A stretch of DNA of 64,000 bases from JACCZX01 sp963829995 (GCA_963829995.1 CAWHKW010000011.1:1-64000); one strand, 5' to 3'. Shown: positions 45,453-55,789, counted from the stretch's first letter. Translations and numbers: made by a program. The notes: generated by a model from the sequence alone, not told the origin.

Positions 45453-46622
45453 CTACATCTTGCAACCGGTCGCCGGGTCGGCCAACCCTTTGACTGCCAC
45501 TTTCTGATACTTGTTGGCGCCGCCCTCGACTTTGCGCAGATAAATGTCGTGCACGGGGTTGTGCGCCTTCGACAGCGTGAACGGGCCGCGCGGACTGTCG
45601 ATCTTTGCCGACTCCATCGCCTTGATCATTTCAGCGCGCTTGGAGAAATCACCTTTGACCGCGTTCAGCCCGGCGGCGAGCAACTGCGCGGCGTCGTAGC
45701 CCTGCACGGCATACACATCGGGCTGTAGCTTGTAAGCCTTTGCGTAATTTAGCCGGAACGACTTGTCCTTCTCGTTCGGCAGCCCGTCCGCGTAATGCAA
45801 TGTTGTCAACAAGCCCTGCGCCGATTCGCCCTGCGCCTCGAGCGTGCCATCGGTGAGGAACCCCGGGCCATAGAGCGGCACTGCCTTCGTCAATCCGGCC
45901 GCGGCGTAGTCTTTGACAAACTTCACCGCACCGCCTCCCGCGAAAAATGCAAACGTGGCATCCGGCTTCAGCGCCGCAATCTCGGTCAGCAGCGCCTGGA
46001 ACTCGACGCCGGGAAACGGCAGGTTAAGTTCCTTGAGCACCTTGCCGCCGCCCTTGGCAAAGCCTTCCTTGAACGCCGCCGCCATCTCGTCGCCGGCCGC
46101 ATATTTCCAGGTAATCGAAACCGCCGTCTTGTGGCCGCGCTCGGCTGCGACCACGCCGGCCGCATACGCCGACTGCCAATTTGAAAACGACGAACGGAAG
46201 ATATTTGGAGCACACATCGGTCCGGTGACCGCGCCCGCTCCCGCGTTCGGAACAATAAGCAGCGTATTGGAGTCACGGGCCACCTTAGCCATCGCCATCA
46301 CGACGCCCGAGTGCACCGTACCCACCACCACGTCGACCTTGTCGCGATTGATCAGCTTGCCGACATTGTCGGTCGCCTTGGCGGGATCGGACTCGTCGTC
46401 GACCCGGAAGTATTCAATCTCGCGCCCGCCAAGCTTGCCGCCACTTTCCTGCAGATAAAGCTTGAATCCGTTTTCGATCGCGTTGCCGAGCGCAGCGAAC
46501 GTGCCGGTGTACGGGAGCATCAAACCGACCTTTAGTTTCTGCTGTTGCTGCGCGGCTGCGGGCCATGCTGCCACCGCCGTGCATAAAACGCCGGCCAGCG
46601 TGAGTGTCTGTCTCCTGTTCAT
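45453..46622 (-). CDS. livK: Periplasmic substrate-binding protein of the Liv-type ABC transporter
   Basis: Receptor for the transporter, 389 residues. Signal peptide MNRRQTLTLAGVLCTAVAAWPAAAQ with cleavage after AAA, then KVGLMLPYTGTFAALGNAIENGFKLYL, a typical periplasmic binding protein type 1 (Leu/Ile/Val) opening. The C-terminal LVGVDSARG-like segment appears as AKIDSPRGPFTL. I chose ATG 46622, which is seven bases after AAAGGA; an ATG at 46628 is too close to it. Benzoate-pathway neighbours suggest an aromatic carboxylate as ligand. The hairpin after its stop is noted separately. Confidence 0.92.
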   Translation of the reverse strand: MNRRQTLTLAGVLCTAVAAWPAAAQQQQKLKVGLMLPYTGTFAALGNAIENGFKLYLQESGGKLGGREIEYFRVDDESDPAKATDNVGKLINRDKVDVVVGTVHSGVVMAMAKVARDSNTLLIVPNAGAGAVTGPMCAPNIFRSSFSNWQSAYAAGVVAAERGHKTAVSITWKYAAGDEMAAAFKEGFAKGGGKVLKELNLPFPGVEFQALLTEIAALKPDATFAFFAGGGAVKFVKDYAAAGLTKAVPLYGPGFLTDGTLEAQGESAQGLLTTLHYADGLPNEKDKSFRLNYAKAYKLQPDVYAVQGYDAAQLLAAGLNAVKGDFSKRAEMIKAMESAKIDSPRGPFTLSKAHNPVHDIYLRKVEGGANKYQKVAVKGLADPATGCKM

Positions 46623-46636
46623 TCGCATGTCCTTTG

Positions 46637-47461
46637 TTATGTATGTTGTGCAATGAAATCGACTGTAGCCTCGATTACGCGCTGCGGCTGATCGCGCTGC
46701 GGTGAATGTCCGCAGGCAGGCAATTTCAGCACCCGCGCATGCGGCACGCGCTTCGCGATGCCGTCGATCTGCGCCATCGTTCCGTATTCGTCATCCTCGC
46801 CTTGCACTGCCAGAACCGGCTTCTTGATCGCGGGCAACATGGCTTCGATGTTCCAGCTGCGAAAAGCAGGGTCGAGCCAGATGTCGTTCCATCCCCAGAA
46901 AGCCGAATCGGGATTGTCGTGATAGCGCGCAAGCTTAACTCTGAGGGTTGACTGCTGCGTATCGGTAGTTGCGAGGTAGGTTTCGCGCGTTCGCTCAATG
47001 CTTTCGATCGACACATCTTCGACGAATACGTGCGGCGCCAGCGCGATGACGCCGGATACGCGCTCGGGAAACGCAGCGGCGTGGATCAGGGCGATCGACG
47101 CACCGTCGCTGTGGCCGACCAGCCAGGGTGGATCGCTTGCGGTATCGACGCCGACGGCGTGTAGGAACGCAGGCAGCACTTCGCGCGCCTGCGCATGCAT
47201 GAAGTCAACCGGCCACTTTTCGGCAGCGGGGCGCGGCGTCGAGCGACCGTAGCCGGGCCGCGAGTAGACAAGACCGCGAAAGCCGCCGGTTGCGCAAAGC
47301 TGCCGCGGCCAATCGCGCCACATCGCCACTGAGCCCAGGCCCTCGTGCAGGAAGACGAGCAACGGCGATGCGCGCTCGGAAGCGATCGATTCATACTCAA
47401 GCAGGAGGTCACGCGCCCCGACCGTAAAGCGCGCTTGACGCGCTTGCACGCGATCATCCAA
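46637..47461 (-). CDS. Alpha/beta hydrolase of the benzoate cluster
   Basis: Cytoplasmic alpha/beta hydrolase fold protein. The nucleophile elbow is GHSDGAS, the acid is in EDDEYGTM and the catalytic His in PACGHSPQRD. The oxyanion side includes FLHEGLGSVAMWRDWP. I chose the TTG at 47461, preceded by AGGAAG at the right distance and overlapping the bclA stop; an in-frame GTG at 47449 is possible. The product is 274 residues. Members of this family occur in box clusters and have been suggested as thioesterases that release CoA from dead-end intermediates, but its substrate is unproven. It lies between bclA and livK in one operon. Confidence 0.85.
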   Translation of the reverse strand: MDDRVQARQARFTVGARDLLLEYESIASERASPLLVFLHEGLGSVAMWRDWPRQLCATGGFRGLVYSRPGYGRSTPRPAAEKWPVDFMHAQAREVLPAFLHAVGVDTASDPPWLVGHSDGASIALIHAAAFPERVSGVIALAPHVFVEDVSIESIERTRETYLATTDTQQSTLRVKLARYHDNPDSAFWGWNDIWLDPAFRSWNIEAMLPAIKKPVLAVQGEDDEYGTMAQIDGIAKRVPHARVLKLPACGHSPQRDQPQRVIEATVDFIAQHT

Positions 47462-48986
47462 GTGACGCTTCCTTTTCGCGCAACTTGAAGCGCTGGATCT
47501 TTCCGGTCGCGGTCTTCGGTAACTCCGCAACGAATTCGAGAAAACGTGGGTACTTGTGCGGCGCCAGTTGTCCTTTGACAAACGCTTTCAACTCATCCTC
47601 CAGCGCAGCAGAAGCGGTGTTCGCGCCTTTCAACACGACGAATGCCTTGGTCTTGGTAAGCCCGTCGGCGTCGGTCTTGCCGATCACCGCGGCTTCCAGC
47701 ACCGCCGGGTGCTGCACCAAAGCGGCCTCCACTTCGAACGGCGAAACGTACTGGCCGCTGACGCGCAACATGTCGTCACTGCGGCCGGCGTAGGTGAAGT
47801 ACCCGTCGCGGCTGCGCACGTACTTGTCGCCGCTGCGGGTCCAGGCACCGATAAATGTCGCGCACGATTTTTCGCGGCTCGCCCAGTACAGCAGCGCCGA
47901 GCTTGGCCCCTTGACGTACAAGTCGCCGATGACATCGTCCCCGACGAGAGCGCCGTGCTCGTCGCGCAGTTCGATGTCGTAGCCGGGCACCGGCGTGCCG
48001 GTCGTGCCGTAACGCACCTGTCCCACGCGATTGGAAAGAAAGATGTGCAGCATCTCGGTCGAACCGATGCCGTCGAGAATCTCGCAACCGAAGTGCGCAG
48101 TGAATCGGTCGCCGATATCTTTCGGGAGTGGCTCTCCGGCTGAGACAGCGACGCGCAGATTGATGTCGTTTCGCGTGGGCAGATCGGGCGCGGCGAGCAT
48201 CGCTGCGTAAAGCGTCGGCACACCGTAGAAAATCGTAGGACGCTGCTCCGTAAGCCTCCTGAACACGGCTTGCGGGGTTGGCCGCTCCGCCATCAGCACG
48301 ACCGTCGCGCCGACCGAAAGCGGAAAGGTCAGCGCGTTTCCGAGTCCGTACGCGAAAAAGAGCTTGGCTGCCGAGAACACAACGTCGTCCTCGCGTATCC
48401 CAAGGATCGGTTTGCCGTACAGCTGGGCCGTCCAGTACAGATTCGCATGCGTGTGTACGGTGCCCTTCGGCTTGCCGGTCGAACCCGATGAATACAGCCA
48501 GAAGCCGATGTCGTCGGCAGCGGTCGGCGCCGGCGATCGCGCCGGCGCGTGCTGCACCATCAGCGACCGAAGTTCGGGCGTCTCGACCGTGCGCTTGACA
48601 TCGTGCGGTGCGGTGCTCATTGCCTGTCTCAGCGCGGGCGCCAACGCGGTGGATACGAACGCCGCCTGCGCGCGGCTGTGCGCCAGCATGTAGGCGTAGT
48701 CAGCAGGGGTAAGCAATGTATTCAATGCCACCGGTACGACACCCGCATACAGGCAGCCGAGAAATGCCACCGGCCAGTCGATCGTGTCGTGCATCAGCAG
48801 CAGCACGCGCTCTTCGCGCCGGATGTCGAGCGCCGATAGCGCGGCGGCGAAGCGGCGCACATGCTCTTCGAGCTCGCCGTAGGTCAGCGTGCGTTCATCG
48901 TCGCGGTAGGCAAGCTTCGCTGCGCGCGACGCGTTCGCGTCCAGCAGGTGTTGCGCAAAGTTGAACTGGCTGGGCGGCGGAAGCAT
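47454..48986 (-). CDS. bclA: Benzoate-CoA ligase
   Basis: Activates benzoate to benzoyl-CoA with ATP and CoA, the entry step of the box pathway. The product is 510 residues, normal for this AMP-forming ligase. The P-loop is YSSGSTGKPKGTVHTH. The aryl-binding region includes KLFFAYGLGNALTFPL, and further motifs are ILDGIGSTEMLHIFLSN and DMLRVSGQYVSPFEVE, with the catalytic lysine in TATGKIQRFKLR. The FFAYGLGN segment is characteristic of benzoate and hydroxybenzoate ligases. ATG 48986 faces boxC across an 89-base divergent region. It overlaps the downstream hydrolase gene. Confidence 0.94.
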   Translation of the reverse strand: MLPPPSQFNFAQHLLDANASRAAKLAYRDDERTLTYGELEEHVRRFAAALSALDIRREERVLLLMHDTIDWPVAFLGCLYAGVVPVALNTLLTPADYAYMLAHSRAQAAFVSTALAPALRQAMSTAPHDVKRTVETPELRSLMVQHAPARSPAPTAADDIGFWLYSSGSTGKPKGTVHTHANLYWTAQLYGKPILGIREDDVVFSAAKLFFAYGLGNALTFPLSVGATVVLMAERPTPQAVFRRLTEQRPTIFYGVPTLYAAMLAAPDLPTRNDINLRVAVSAGEPLPKDIGDRFTAHFGCEILDGIGSTEMLHIFLSNRVGQVRYGTTGTPVPGYDIELRDEHGALVGDDVIGDLYVKGPSSALLYWASREKSCATFIGAWTRSGDKYVRSRDGYFTYAGRSDDMLRVSGQYVSPFEVEAALVQHPAVLEAAVIGKTDADGLTKTKAFVVLKGANTASAALEDELKAFVKGQLAPHKYPRFLEFVAELPKTATGKIQRFKLREKEASLG

Positions 48987-49004
48987 GACGGCACCTAAAA
49001 AGGC

Positions 49005-49033
49005 AGAATAGAGCGCAGGCTTTCGCGCCGCAA
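49005..49033 (-). promoter_or_regulatory. Weak sigma-70-type promoter for bclA
   Basis: On the minus strand TTGCGG (49033-49028), a 17-base spacer and TATTCT (49010-49005) stand 19 bases before the bclA ATG. The matches to TTGACA and TATAAT are 3/6 and 4/6. One TGCA sequence (49040-49043) nearby could be part of a BzdR/BoxR-type operator. Low confidence. Confidence 0.3.
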
Positions 49034-49075
49034 GCATGATGCACGGAGCGATGCCGATGGAGGCACAACCAACGC

Positions 49076-50719
49076 ATGACGCCTGTCGTGGATCCACCGG
49101 TCGACTATCAAACGCACCCGGATCGTTACGCGCATTTGAAACTCAGCGTCGAGCCTCCGATCGCACGCATTGTCATCGACGTGCAGGAGGATCGCGGGAT
49201 CCGACCCGGCTACAAGCTGAAACTGAACTCGTACGATCTCGGGGTCGATATCGAGCTGCACGATGCGCTGCAGCGGATCCGTTTCGAGCACCCTGAAGTT
49301 CGCAGCGTGATCGTCACCAGCGGCAAGGACCGCATCTTCTGCTCGGGCGCCAACATCTTCATGCTGGGCCTGTCGTCACACGCGTGGAAAGTCAACTTCT
49401 GCAAGTTCACCAACGAAACGCGCAACGGCATCGAAGATGCAAGCCGCAACTCAGGACTGAAGTTTATCGCCGCGTGCAATGGCACGACGGCCGGCGGTGG
49501 ATACGAACTTGCGCTCGCGTGCGACGAAATTTTTCTGGTCGACGATCGCTCGTCTGCCGTCAGCCTGCCCGAAGTGCCGCTGCTCGGCGTGTTGCCGGGC
49601 ACCGGCGGACTGACACGGCTGACCGACAAGCGCAGGGTGCGGCACGATCTGGCGGACATCTTCTGCACAACAACTGAAGGCGTCCGCGGTGCGCGCGCGA
49701 AGGAGTGGCGGTTGGTCGATGCGGTCGCGAAGTCGCAGCAGTTTGCGGACGACGTGCAGCGGCGTGCTCTTGAACTGGCAGCGCAAAGTGACCGGCCCCG
49801 CGACACACGCGGGATCACACTCGCGCCACTGAAGCGGACGATCGAAGAATCGGGTTGTCACTACCAGTTCGTCGATGTCGCGATCGAACGCGGTGCGCGC
49901 CGCGCGACGTTGACCATCAGCGCACCCAGCACGCCGCAGCCGCGCGATGTCGACGGCATCGTCGCTGCGGGCTGTGACTGGTGGCCGCTGGCGATGGCAC
50001 GCGAACTCGACGACGCGATCCTGATGTTGCGCACCAATCAACTTGAAATCGGCACGTGGCTGTTGAAGACGCGCGGCGAGGCCGCAGCGGCGCTCGCGGT
50101 GGACGCGGTTCTCGACGAACATCGCTCGCACTGGTTTGTGCGTGAAACGATCGGCATGATCAGACGAACCTTGGCGCGGCTCGACGTCTCGTCGCGCACA
50201 CTGTTCGCGCTGATCGAGCCCGGGTCGTGCTTTGCCGGCACGCTGTTCGAGCTCGCGCTTGCTGCCGACCGCACCTACATGGCGGAGGACTCTGCGGTCA
50301 CGCTGTCGCCGCTGAACTTCGGCACCTATCCGCGCGTCGATCAGCTCGCTCGCGTCGACGCGCGCTTTTATCGCGAGTCGGAGTCCGTTGCACGTGCGCG
50401 AGCGGCAATCGGTAAAAGACTTTCTGCGAGCGACGCGCTCGACCTCGGTTTGATTACCGTAGCGCCTGACGATCTCGACTGGGCCGACGAAATCCGCATC
50501 GCGCTTGAAGAGCGCGCAAGCCTGTCACCCGACGCGTTGACCGGCATGGAAGCCAACCTGCGCTTTGGCGTGACCGAGACGATGGAAACGCGCGTGTTCG
50601 GGCGGCTTTCCGCGTGGCAGAACTGGGTCTTCTCGCGACCGAATGCAGTGGGCGAGGGCGGGGCGCTGAAGGTGTACGGCAGCGGCAGCAAAGCGCAGTT
50701 CGATTGGGAACGGGTATGA
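49076..50719 (+). CDS. boxC: Benzoyl-CoA-dihydrodiol lyase (2,3-epoxybenzoyl-CoA hydrolase)
   Basis: Opens the epoxidised benzoyl-CoA ring in the aerobic CoA-dependent pathway, producing 3,4-dehydroadipyl-CoA semialdehyde and formate. The product is 547 residues, a duplicated crotonase-fold protein. The first crotonase half shows FCSGANIFMLG and CNGTTAGGGYELALACDEI with LPEVPLLGVLPGTGGL. The second half shows ALIEPGSCFAGTLFELALAADRTYM. The C-terminal GRLSAWQNWVFSRPNAVGEGGALKVYG is diagnostic of BoxC. The start has a GGAGG site upstream. It overlaps boxB (ATGA) and faces bclA. Formate released by this reaction can be oxidised by the fds genes nearby. Confidence 0.96.
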   Translation: MTPVVDPPVDYQTHPDRYAHLKLSVEPPIARIVIDVQEDRGIRPGYKLKLNSYDLGVDIELHDALQRIRFEHPEVRSVIVTSGKDRIFCSGANIFMLGLSSHAWKVNFCKFTNETRNGIEDASRNSGLKFIAACNGTTAGGGYELALACDEIFLVDDRSSAVSLPEVPLLGVLPGTGGLTRLTDKRRVRHDLADIFCTTTEGVRGARAKEWRLVDAVAKSQQFADDVQRRALELAAQSDRPRDTRGITLAPLKRTIEESGCHYQFVDVAIERGARRATLTISAPSTPQPRDVDGIVAAGCDWWPLAMARELDDAILMLRTNQLEIGTWLLKTRGEAAAALAVDAVLDEHRSHWFVRETIGMIRRTLARLDVSSRTLFALIEPGSCFAGTLFELALAADRTYMAEDSAVTLSPLNFGTYPRVDQLARVDARFYRESESVARARAAIGKRLSASDALDLGLITVAPDDLDWADEIRIALEERASLSPDALTGMEANLRFGVTETMETRVFGRLSAWQNWVFSRPNAVGEGGALKVYGSGSKAQFDWERV

Positions 50720-52152
50720 GCATCAGCACGACGGACCGCATTCCGAATAACGTCGACCTTGCCGCCGACAGGGCCTTGCAGCGCGCGCTCGAGCATTGGC
50801 AGCCGCGCTTCATCGACTGGTGGCGCGAAACGGGCCCCGACGGCAGCCATGGGTTCGACGTTTACCTGCGCACTGCCGTCAGCGTCGAACGCGACGGCTG
50901 GGCGAACTTCGGCTACGTCAAGATGCCCGACTATCGCTGGGGTATTTTTCTGAACCCGGTGCAGCCGGGCGGCACGATTGCATTCGGCGATCACAAGGGG
51001 CAGCCGGTGTGGCAGGACGTGCCGGGCGAGCACCGCGCCAATCTGCGACGCATCATCGTCACGCAGGGCGATACCGAACCGGCATCGGTTGAGCAGCAAC
51101 GCCATCTGGGACTCACCGCGCCGTCGTTGTACGACCTGCGCAACCTGTTCCAGATCAACGTCGAAGAAGGCCGACACCTGTGGGCGATGGTGTATCTGCT
51201 GCATCGCTACTTCGGCCGCGACGGCCGTGAGGAAGCGCAAGCGCTTCTCGAGCGCCGCTCTGGCGATGCCGACAATCCGCGCATTCTCGGCGCGTTCAAT
51301 GAGAAGACGCCGGATTGGCTGGCGTTTTTCATGTTCACGCACTTCACCGATCGCGACGGCAAGTTTCAGTTGAACGCGCTGGCCGAATCGGGCTTCGAGC
51401 CGCTGGCACGCACGACGCAGTTCATGCTGACCGAAGAGGCGTATCACATGTTCGTCGGTGAATCGGGCGTGGCGCGCGTGATTGCACGCACCTGCGAGGT
51501 GATGAATCAGTTGAAGACCGATGATCCGGCCAAGGTGCGTGCGGCTGGCGCAATCGATCTGCCCACGATCCAACGCTATTTGAATTTTCATTACAGCGTG
51601 ACGATCGATCTGTTCGGCGCCGACCAGTCTTCGAATGCGGCAATCTTCTACAGCTCAGGGTTGAAAGGTCGCTTCAAGGAAGCGAAGCGCAACGACGATC
51701 ACGTGCTGAAGGATGTGAGCTACAAGGTGCTCGACGTGTCTTCGGGCGCGGATCCGGGTGAACTGCGCGAGCGCGAAGTGCCGATGCTGAATGCGCTGAA
51801 CGAAGTGCTGCGCGACGATTTCATCCGCGATTCCGAAGCCGGCATTGGCCGCTGGAATCGCGTGATCGAAAAGTCAAACCTTCCGGATCGACTCACACTT
51901 CCGCACAAGGCGTTCAATCGCCGTATCGGCTCGCTGGCGGGCGTTCATGTGGCGCCTGATGGTCGTGTTGTTGCGCAAGGGGAATGGAGCTCGCGCGCGG
52001 AAGGCTGGCTGCCGAGTGACGACGATCGTGCTTTCGTCGCCTCGCTGATGACTCGCGTCACCGAGCCCGGCAAGTACGCGGGCTGGATCGCGCCGCCGCG
52101 GGTGCCGGTCGACGATCAGCCGATGGACTTCGAATACGTGCGCTTTAACTAG
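50716..52152 (+). CDS. boxB: Benzoyl-CoA 2,3-epoxidase oxygenase component
   Basis: Di-iron monooxygenase that epoxidises benzoyl-CoA with O2, receiving electrons from BoxA. The product is 478 residues, standard for BoxB. Iron-ligand candidates are ExxH sites in NVEEGRHLWAMVYLLHR (about residues 150-154) and LTEEAYHMFVGE (about 240-244). The C-terminus HVAPDGRVVAQGEWSSRAEGWLPSDDDRAFVASLM and AGWIAPPR are typical. The ATG overlaps the boxC stop, and the stop overlaps the next gene's GTG by one base. No boxA gene is present here. Confidence 0.96.
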   Translation: MSISTTDRIPNNVDLAADRALQRALEHWQPRFIDWWRETGPDGSHGFDVYLRTAVSVERDGWANFGYVKMPDYRWGIFLNPVQPGGTIAFGDHKGQPVWQDVPGEHRANLRRIIVTQGDTEPASVEQQRHLGLTAPSLYDLRNLFQINVEEGRHLWAMVYLLHRYFGRDGREEAQALLERRSGDADNPRILGAFNEKTPDWLAFFMFTHFTDRDGKFQLNALAESGFEPLARTTQFMLTEEAYHMFVGESGVARVIARTCEVMNQLKTDDPAKVRAAGAIDLPTIQRYLNFHYSVTIDLFGADQSSNAAIFYSSGLKGRFKEAKRNDDHVLKDVSYKVLDVSSGADPGELREREVPMLNALNEVLRDDFIRDSEAGIGRWNRVIEKSNLPDRLTLPHKAFNRRIGSLAGVHVAPDGRVVAQGEWSSRAEGWLPSDDDRAFVASLMTRVTEPGKYAGWIAPPRVPVDDQPMDFEYVRFN

Positions 52153-52605
52153 TGAAGTTCGAAGAGTTTCATGCCGGACAGCTGATCGATGTGGGCGCGG
52201 TCGCTGTCAGCGAAGAACAGATCATCGCGTTCGCAAGCCAGTTCGATCCGCAGTGGTTTCACCTCGATCCAGCAGCGCGCGCGAGCAAGCCGGTGGAACG
52301 GGCTGATCGCAAGCGGCTGGCATACGTGCTGCCTGGCGATGAAACTCGTCGTCGACAATGTGCTCGCCGGCTCGGAGTCTTTCGGCTCGCCGGGGCTCAC
52401 CGACTTGAAATGGTCAAGTCCCGTGCGGCCCGGCGATCAGCTGCGATTGCAAATTGAAGTGGTCGACGTCAGAACCGCGCGGTCGCGCCCGACGCTCGGC
52501 ATCGTGCGTTGGATTTGGCGCATGCGGAATCAACACGATGCCGAGGTATTGAGCCTGGCAGCCACGAGTTTGTTCGAGCTGCATAGCCAGCCCACAGAGC
52601 GCTAG
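52152..52605 (+). CDS. MaoC-like dehydratase/thioesterase family protein, frame-disrupted
   Basis: Hot-dog-fold protein of the MaoC (R-hydratase) family. The N-terminal half FEEFHAGQLIDVGAVAVSEEQIIAFASQFDPQWFHLDP is in frame 3; the second half, NGLIASGWHTCCLAMKLVVDNVLAG and SPGLTDLKWSSPVRPGDQLRL, is in frame 1. The hydratase motif region around QWFHLDP and ASGWHT is typical. One extra base lies in about 52275-52290; corrected length is 150 residues. GTG start overlaps the boxB stop by one base. The gene follows boxCB as in several box clusters, but its step is unknown. Confidence 0.85.
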
Positions 52606-52771
52606 CGGTTATTTCGCGGCAAAGCAGTAGAACAGCCCGTCACCGCCCGTAGGGACGCAACGCCTCCTGGCTGTTGCGGATAAGTGTTTAACCCCAAACG
52701 CGCCGTTCGCCCGTTTCAGCTTGCAGGCGCATCGCATCCGCTCGATTCGCCGCTTGCCGAAAGACACGACC

Positions 52772-55700
52772 ATGCATGCCTGCACGACTCGCCGTTTCCT
52801 GTTCGTCGTCGCTGCCTGCGCCGCGTTCGCAGCCGCGACGACCACTTTGGCCCAACCTCGCCCGCACCTGGTGCCTCCGCCGCCGCCGACGTGGCAACCG
52901 CCGGTTCTTCAGGTTTCGGGGGCGGAACAGCCAATCCGTCTGCAGACGCTGAAGGTCGATGTCGAAGTCTCCGCCGGTGTTGCCGAAACGCGCGTGCAGA
53001 TGGAGTTCTTCAATCCGAACGGACGAATCCTCGAAGGCAAGCTGCAGTTTCCGCTGGCCAGCGGTCAGATCGTCAGCGGCTTTGCACTCGACGTCGACGG
53101 CGAGCTGCGCGACGCGGTGCCGGTCGAGAAAGCGCGCGCCCAGCAGGTCTTCGAAGACATCGTGCGGCGCCGCGTCGATCCGGGTCTTCTGCAAACGACG
53201 CTCGGCAATAACTACGAGCTGCGCATCTATCCACTCGCGCCGGGCAAAACTCGCACGGTTGTATTGCGTCTGGTCGAACCAGCTACGACGAGACTGTCGT
53301 TGCCGCTTGCCTATGCAAAGGCCGTCGATCGCTTCGAGGTCTCGTTGCGCTACGCCAGTGCCACTGCTCGACCGCAGATCGTCAGCAGCAATCCGCTCGG
53401 CCTGGTATTCGAGCGCGACCCGCGCGGCGGCTTTACTGCGCGGCGGTCGCTCGACGGTGCGGCGCTTCCCAACGACCCACTGATCGTCCAGGCGGCGGCC
53501 GCTAGCGCTGTCGAGATCACGACCGAGCAGCGAGGAGGCGACACCTTCTTCACGCTGGACCTGGCGGTCTCGCCCCGGTCGGCGCCTCGGCCGATGCCGC
53601 GCCAGGTTCAGATCGTCTGGGATGCCTCGGGCTCGGCCGCGGGCCGGCAGCTCGACCGCGAGCTCGCGCTGCTCGACGCTTACTTCAAGCGCGCCGGAAC
53701 GATTGCGGTCACGCTCACTCGTTTCGCCGACGTGGCGCACGCAGGCGAGCACTTCATCGTGAAGAACGGCGACTGGACCGCACTGCGCCGTGCGTTGCAG
53801 GCGACGGTCTACGACGGTGCGAGCCAGCTCGGCGCCGTTGCGCACGACGGCACTTCACAGGAAGCGATCTGGTTTACAGACGGCCTCGCCAACTACGGCG
53901 CGCATTGGCGGCGCACGTTCCCGGTGCCCGCCTACATGGTGCACAGCTCGACCAGCGCCGACCCCGCCGCGCTGCAAGCCGTCGCCGAGGCGAGCGGCGG
54001 GCGCAGCATCGATCTGACAGTACTGACGCAAGCACAGGCCGCCGATGCTTTGCTCGCGCGCGGCACACAACTTGTCGATGTCTCGGCGCTGGGTGCGAAG
54101 GAAGTCATCGTCGAGTCGCGCCATGCGAACGGAGGTCGACTGGTTCTCGCCGGGATGCTCACTGCGAACAGCGCCGACCTGACGCTGCGGCTGCGTGGCG
54201 CCGACGGCACCGTTACGACGCGAGCTGTGCGCGTCGACGCGGGACGCAACGAGTCAAGGCTGGCCGCATTGCAGTGGGCGCGTCTGACGCTCGCCTCGCT
54301 CGAAGGCGACACGAGCGTGAACAAGGCGCGCATTCGCGAGATCGGCAGGCGCTTCGGATTGGCGACGCGCGAAACGTCGTTGCTCGTGCTCGAGCAGGTC
54401 GACGACTACGTCCGCAATGAGATCGAGCCGCCGGCTTCGCTGCGTGCGGCGTATGACCGGCTGGCAGCAACTACAAAGAAAAACCGCGCGCACAGCGATG
54501 CAGCGCGGCTGGCGCAAGTCATTCGGCGCTTCGAAGCGCGGGTCGCCTGGTGGAATCGACCGTTTCCGAAAGACGAGCCGGCCAAAGTCTTGCAGATCGC
54601 CAAGTCGCAGGCAGGAGCGCTTGGGCAAACGCAGGAATCGGCTCGTCAACGGCGCAACGATGTATCGCATGACGCTTCCGTGCCGCTGCCGGTGGCCAGC
54701 GCGCCGCCTGCCTCGCGTCTCGCCGCGGCGCAGGCTCCACATGAGGAGAAAGCGGGCGGCCGATCGGTTGCGCCGAACATCTCGATTGCACTGAAGCCCG
54801 CGACGTCCAACTCGGCGTGGGCCAAACGCCTGCAGTCAGCCGATCCGGAGAGCTGGCACGCGGTTTACCTCGACGAACGGCGCGACAACGCAATGAGCGT
54901 CGGCTTCTTTCTCGACAGTGCCGACTTCTTCCTGCAGAAAGGTCAGCGCGAGCTCGGTTTGCGTGCGCTCTCGAACCTGGCAGAACTGGATTTGCAGAAT
55001 CGGCAAGTGCTGCGGCTGCTGGCGTATCGGCTTCAGCAAGCGGGTGAGGTCGCTCTGGCGCTACCCATCTTCGAGCGTGTGCTCGAGCTTGGCGCCGAAC
55101 GAGCCGCAGTCTCATCGCGACCTCGGCCTCGCGCTGGCGCAATCCGGGCAGTCGCAGCGCGCGGTCGATCGGTTGTATGAGGTTGTCACCGGTGCGTGGG
55201 ACTCACGCTTCGCCGACGCCGACCTGATCGCGCTCGCCGAGCTCAACGCCGTGGTGGCCGAAGCAGGGCGTGCCGGCAAGCCGATCGACGTTTCAGCGAT
55301 CGAGCCGCGCCTGCTGAAGAACCTGCCACTCGACGTGCGCGTCGTTCTCGCGTGGGATGCGGACGCAACCGACGTCGACCTGCACGTCATCGACCCGAAC
55401 GGCGATGAGGTTTACTACGGTCGCAACCTGTCGTACCAGGGCGGTGCGATTACACGCGATGCAACCGGTGGCTACGGGCCCGAGGAGTTCGCACTCAGAA
55501 ACGCCAAGCCCGGCAAGTACCGCGTCGAGGCGAACTTCTTCGGCCACCGCCAACAAGTGCTGGCGTCGAGTACCGGTCTGATGCTCTGGTTATCAAGCGG
55601 CTTCGGCACACCTGCACAGCAGGATCAGCGCACGACGCTGCGCCTGAAGAGCGAGGGCGGTCAGCGCGTCGTCGTCGGTGAATTCGAGGTGAAACGATGA
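52772..55700 (+). CDS. Secreted VIT-domain and DUF2135 protein, frame-disrupted
   Basis: Predicted exported protein of about 975 residues. Signal peptide RRFLFVVAACAAFAAATTTLAQ, cleaved near residue 28, is followed by a Pro-rich patch and a VIT domain (EVSAGVAETRVQMEFFNPNGRILEGKLQFPL, then VEKARAQQVFEDIVRRRVDPGLL). A vWA-like domain begins QIVWDASGSAAGRQLDRELALLD; its metal site has DASGS rather than DxSxS exactly as in VIT-vWA proteins. A long coil-like, TPR-rich region follows, ending in a DUF2135/YfaP-like domain (VVLAWDADATDVDLHVIDPNGDEVYYG). One extra base at about 55089-55093 joins FERVLEL to APNEPQSHRDLGLALAQSGQSQ. Probably envelope-associated; function unknown. Confidence 0.82.
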
Positions 55701-55789
55701 AGGGATGCAGCGCCGACCCAGCAAGCTTACGTCCTCGCGCGCTATCAATTTGTGTTGGAGGTTGAGTCATGTCGATTCGCGTCGGAGGA

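Noticed and set aside
48987..49075. BoxR/BzdR operator in the bclA-boxC divergent region
   Set aside because: Only one TGCA is present and no clear dyad; too weak to list as a site of its own.
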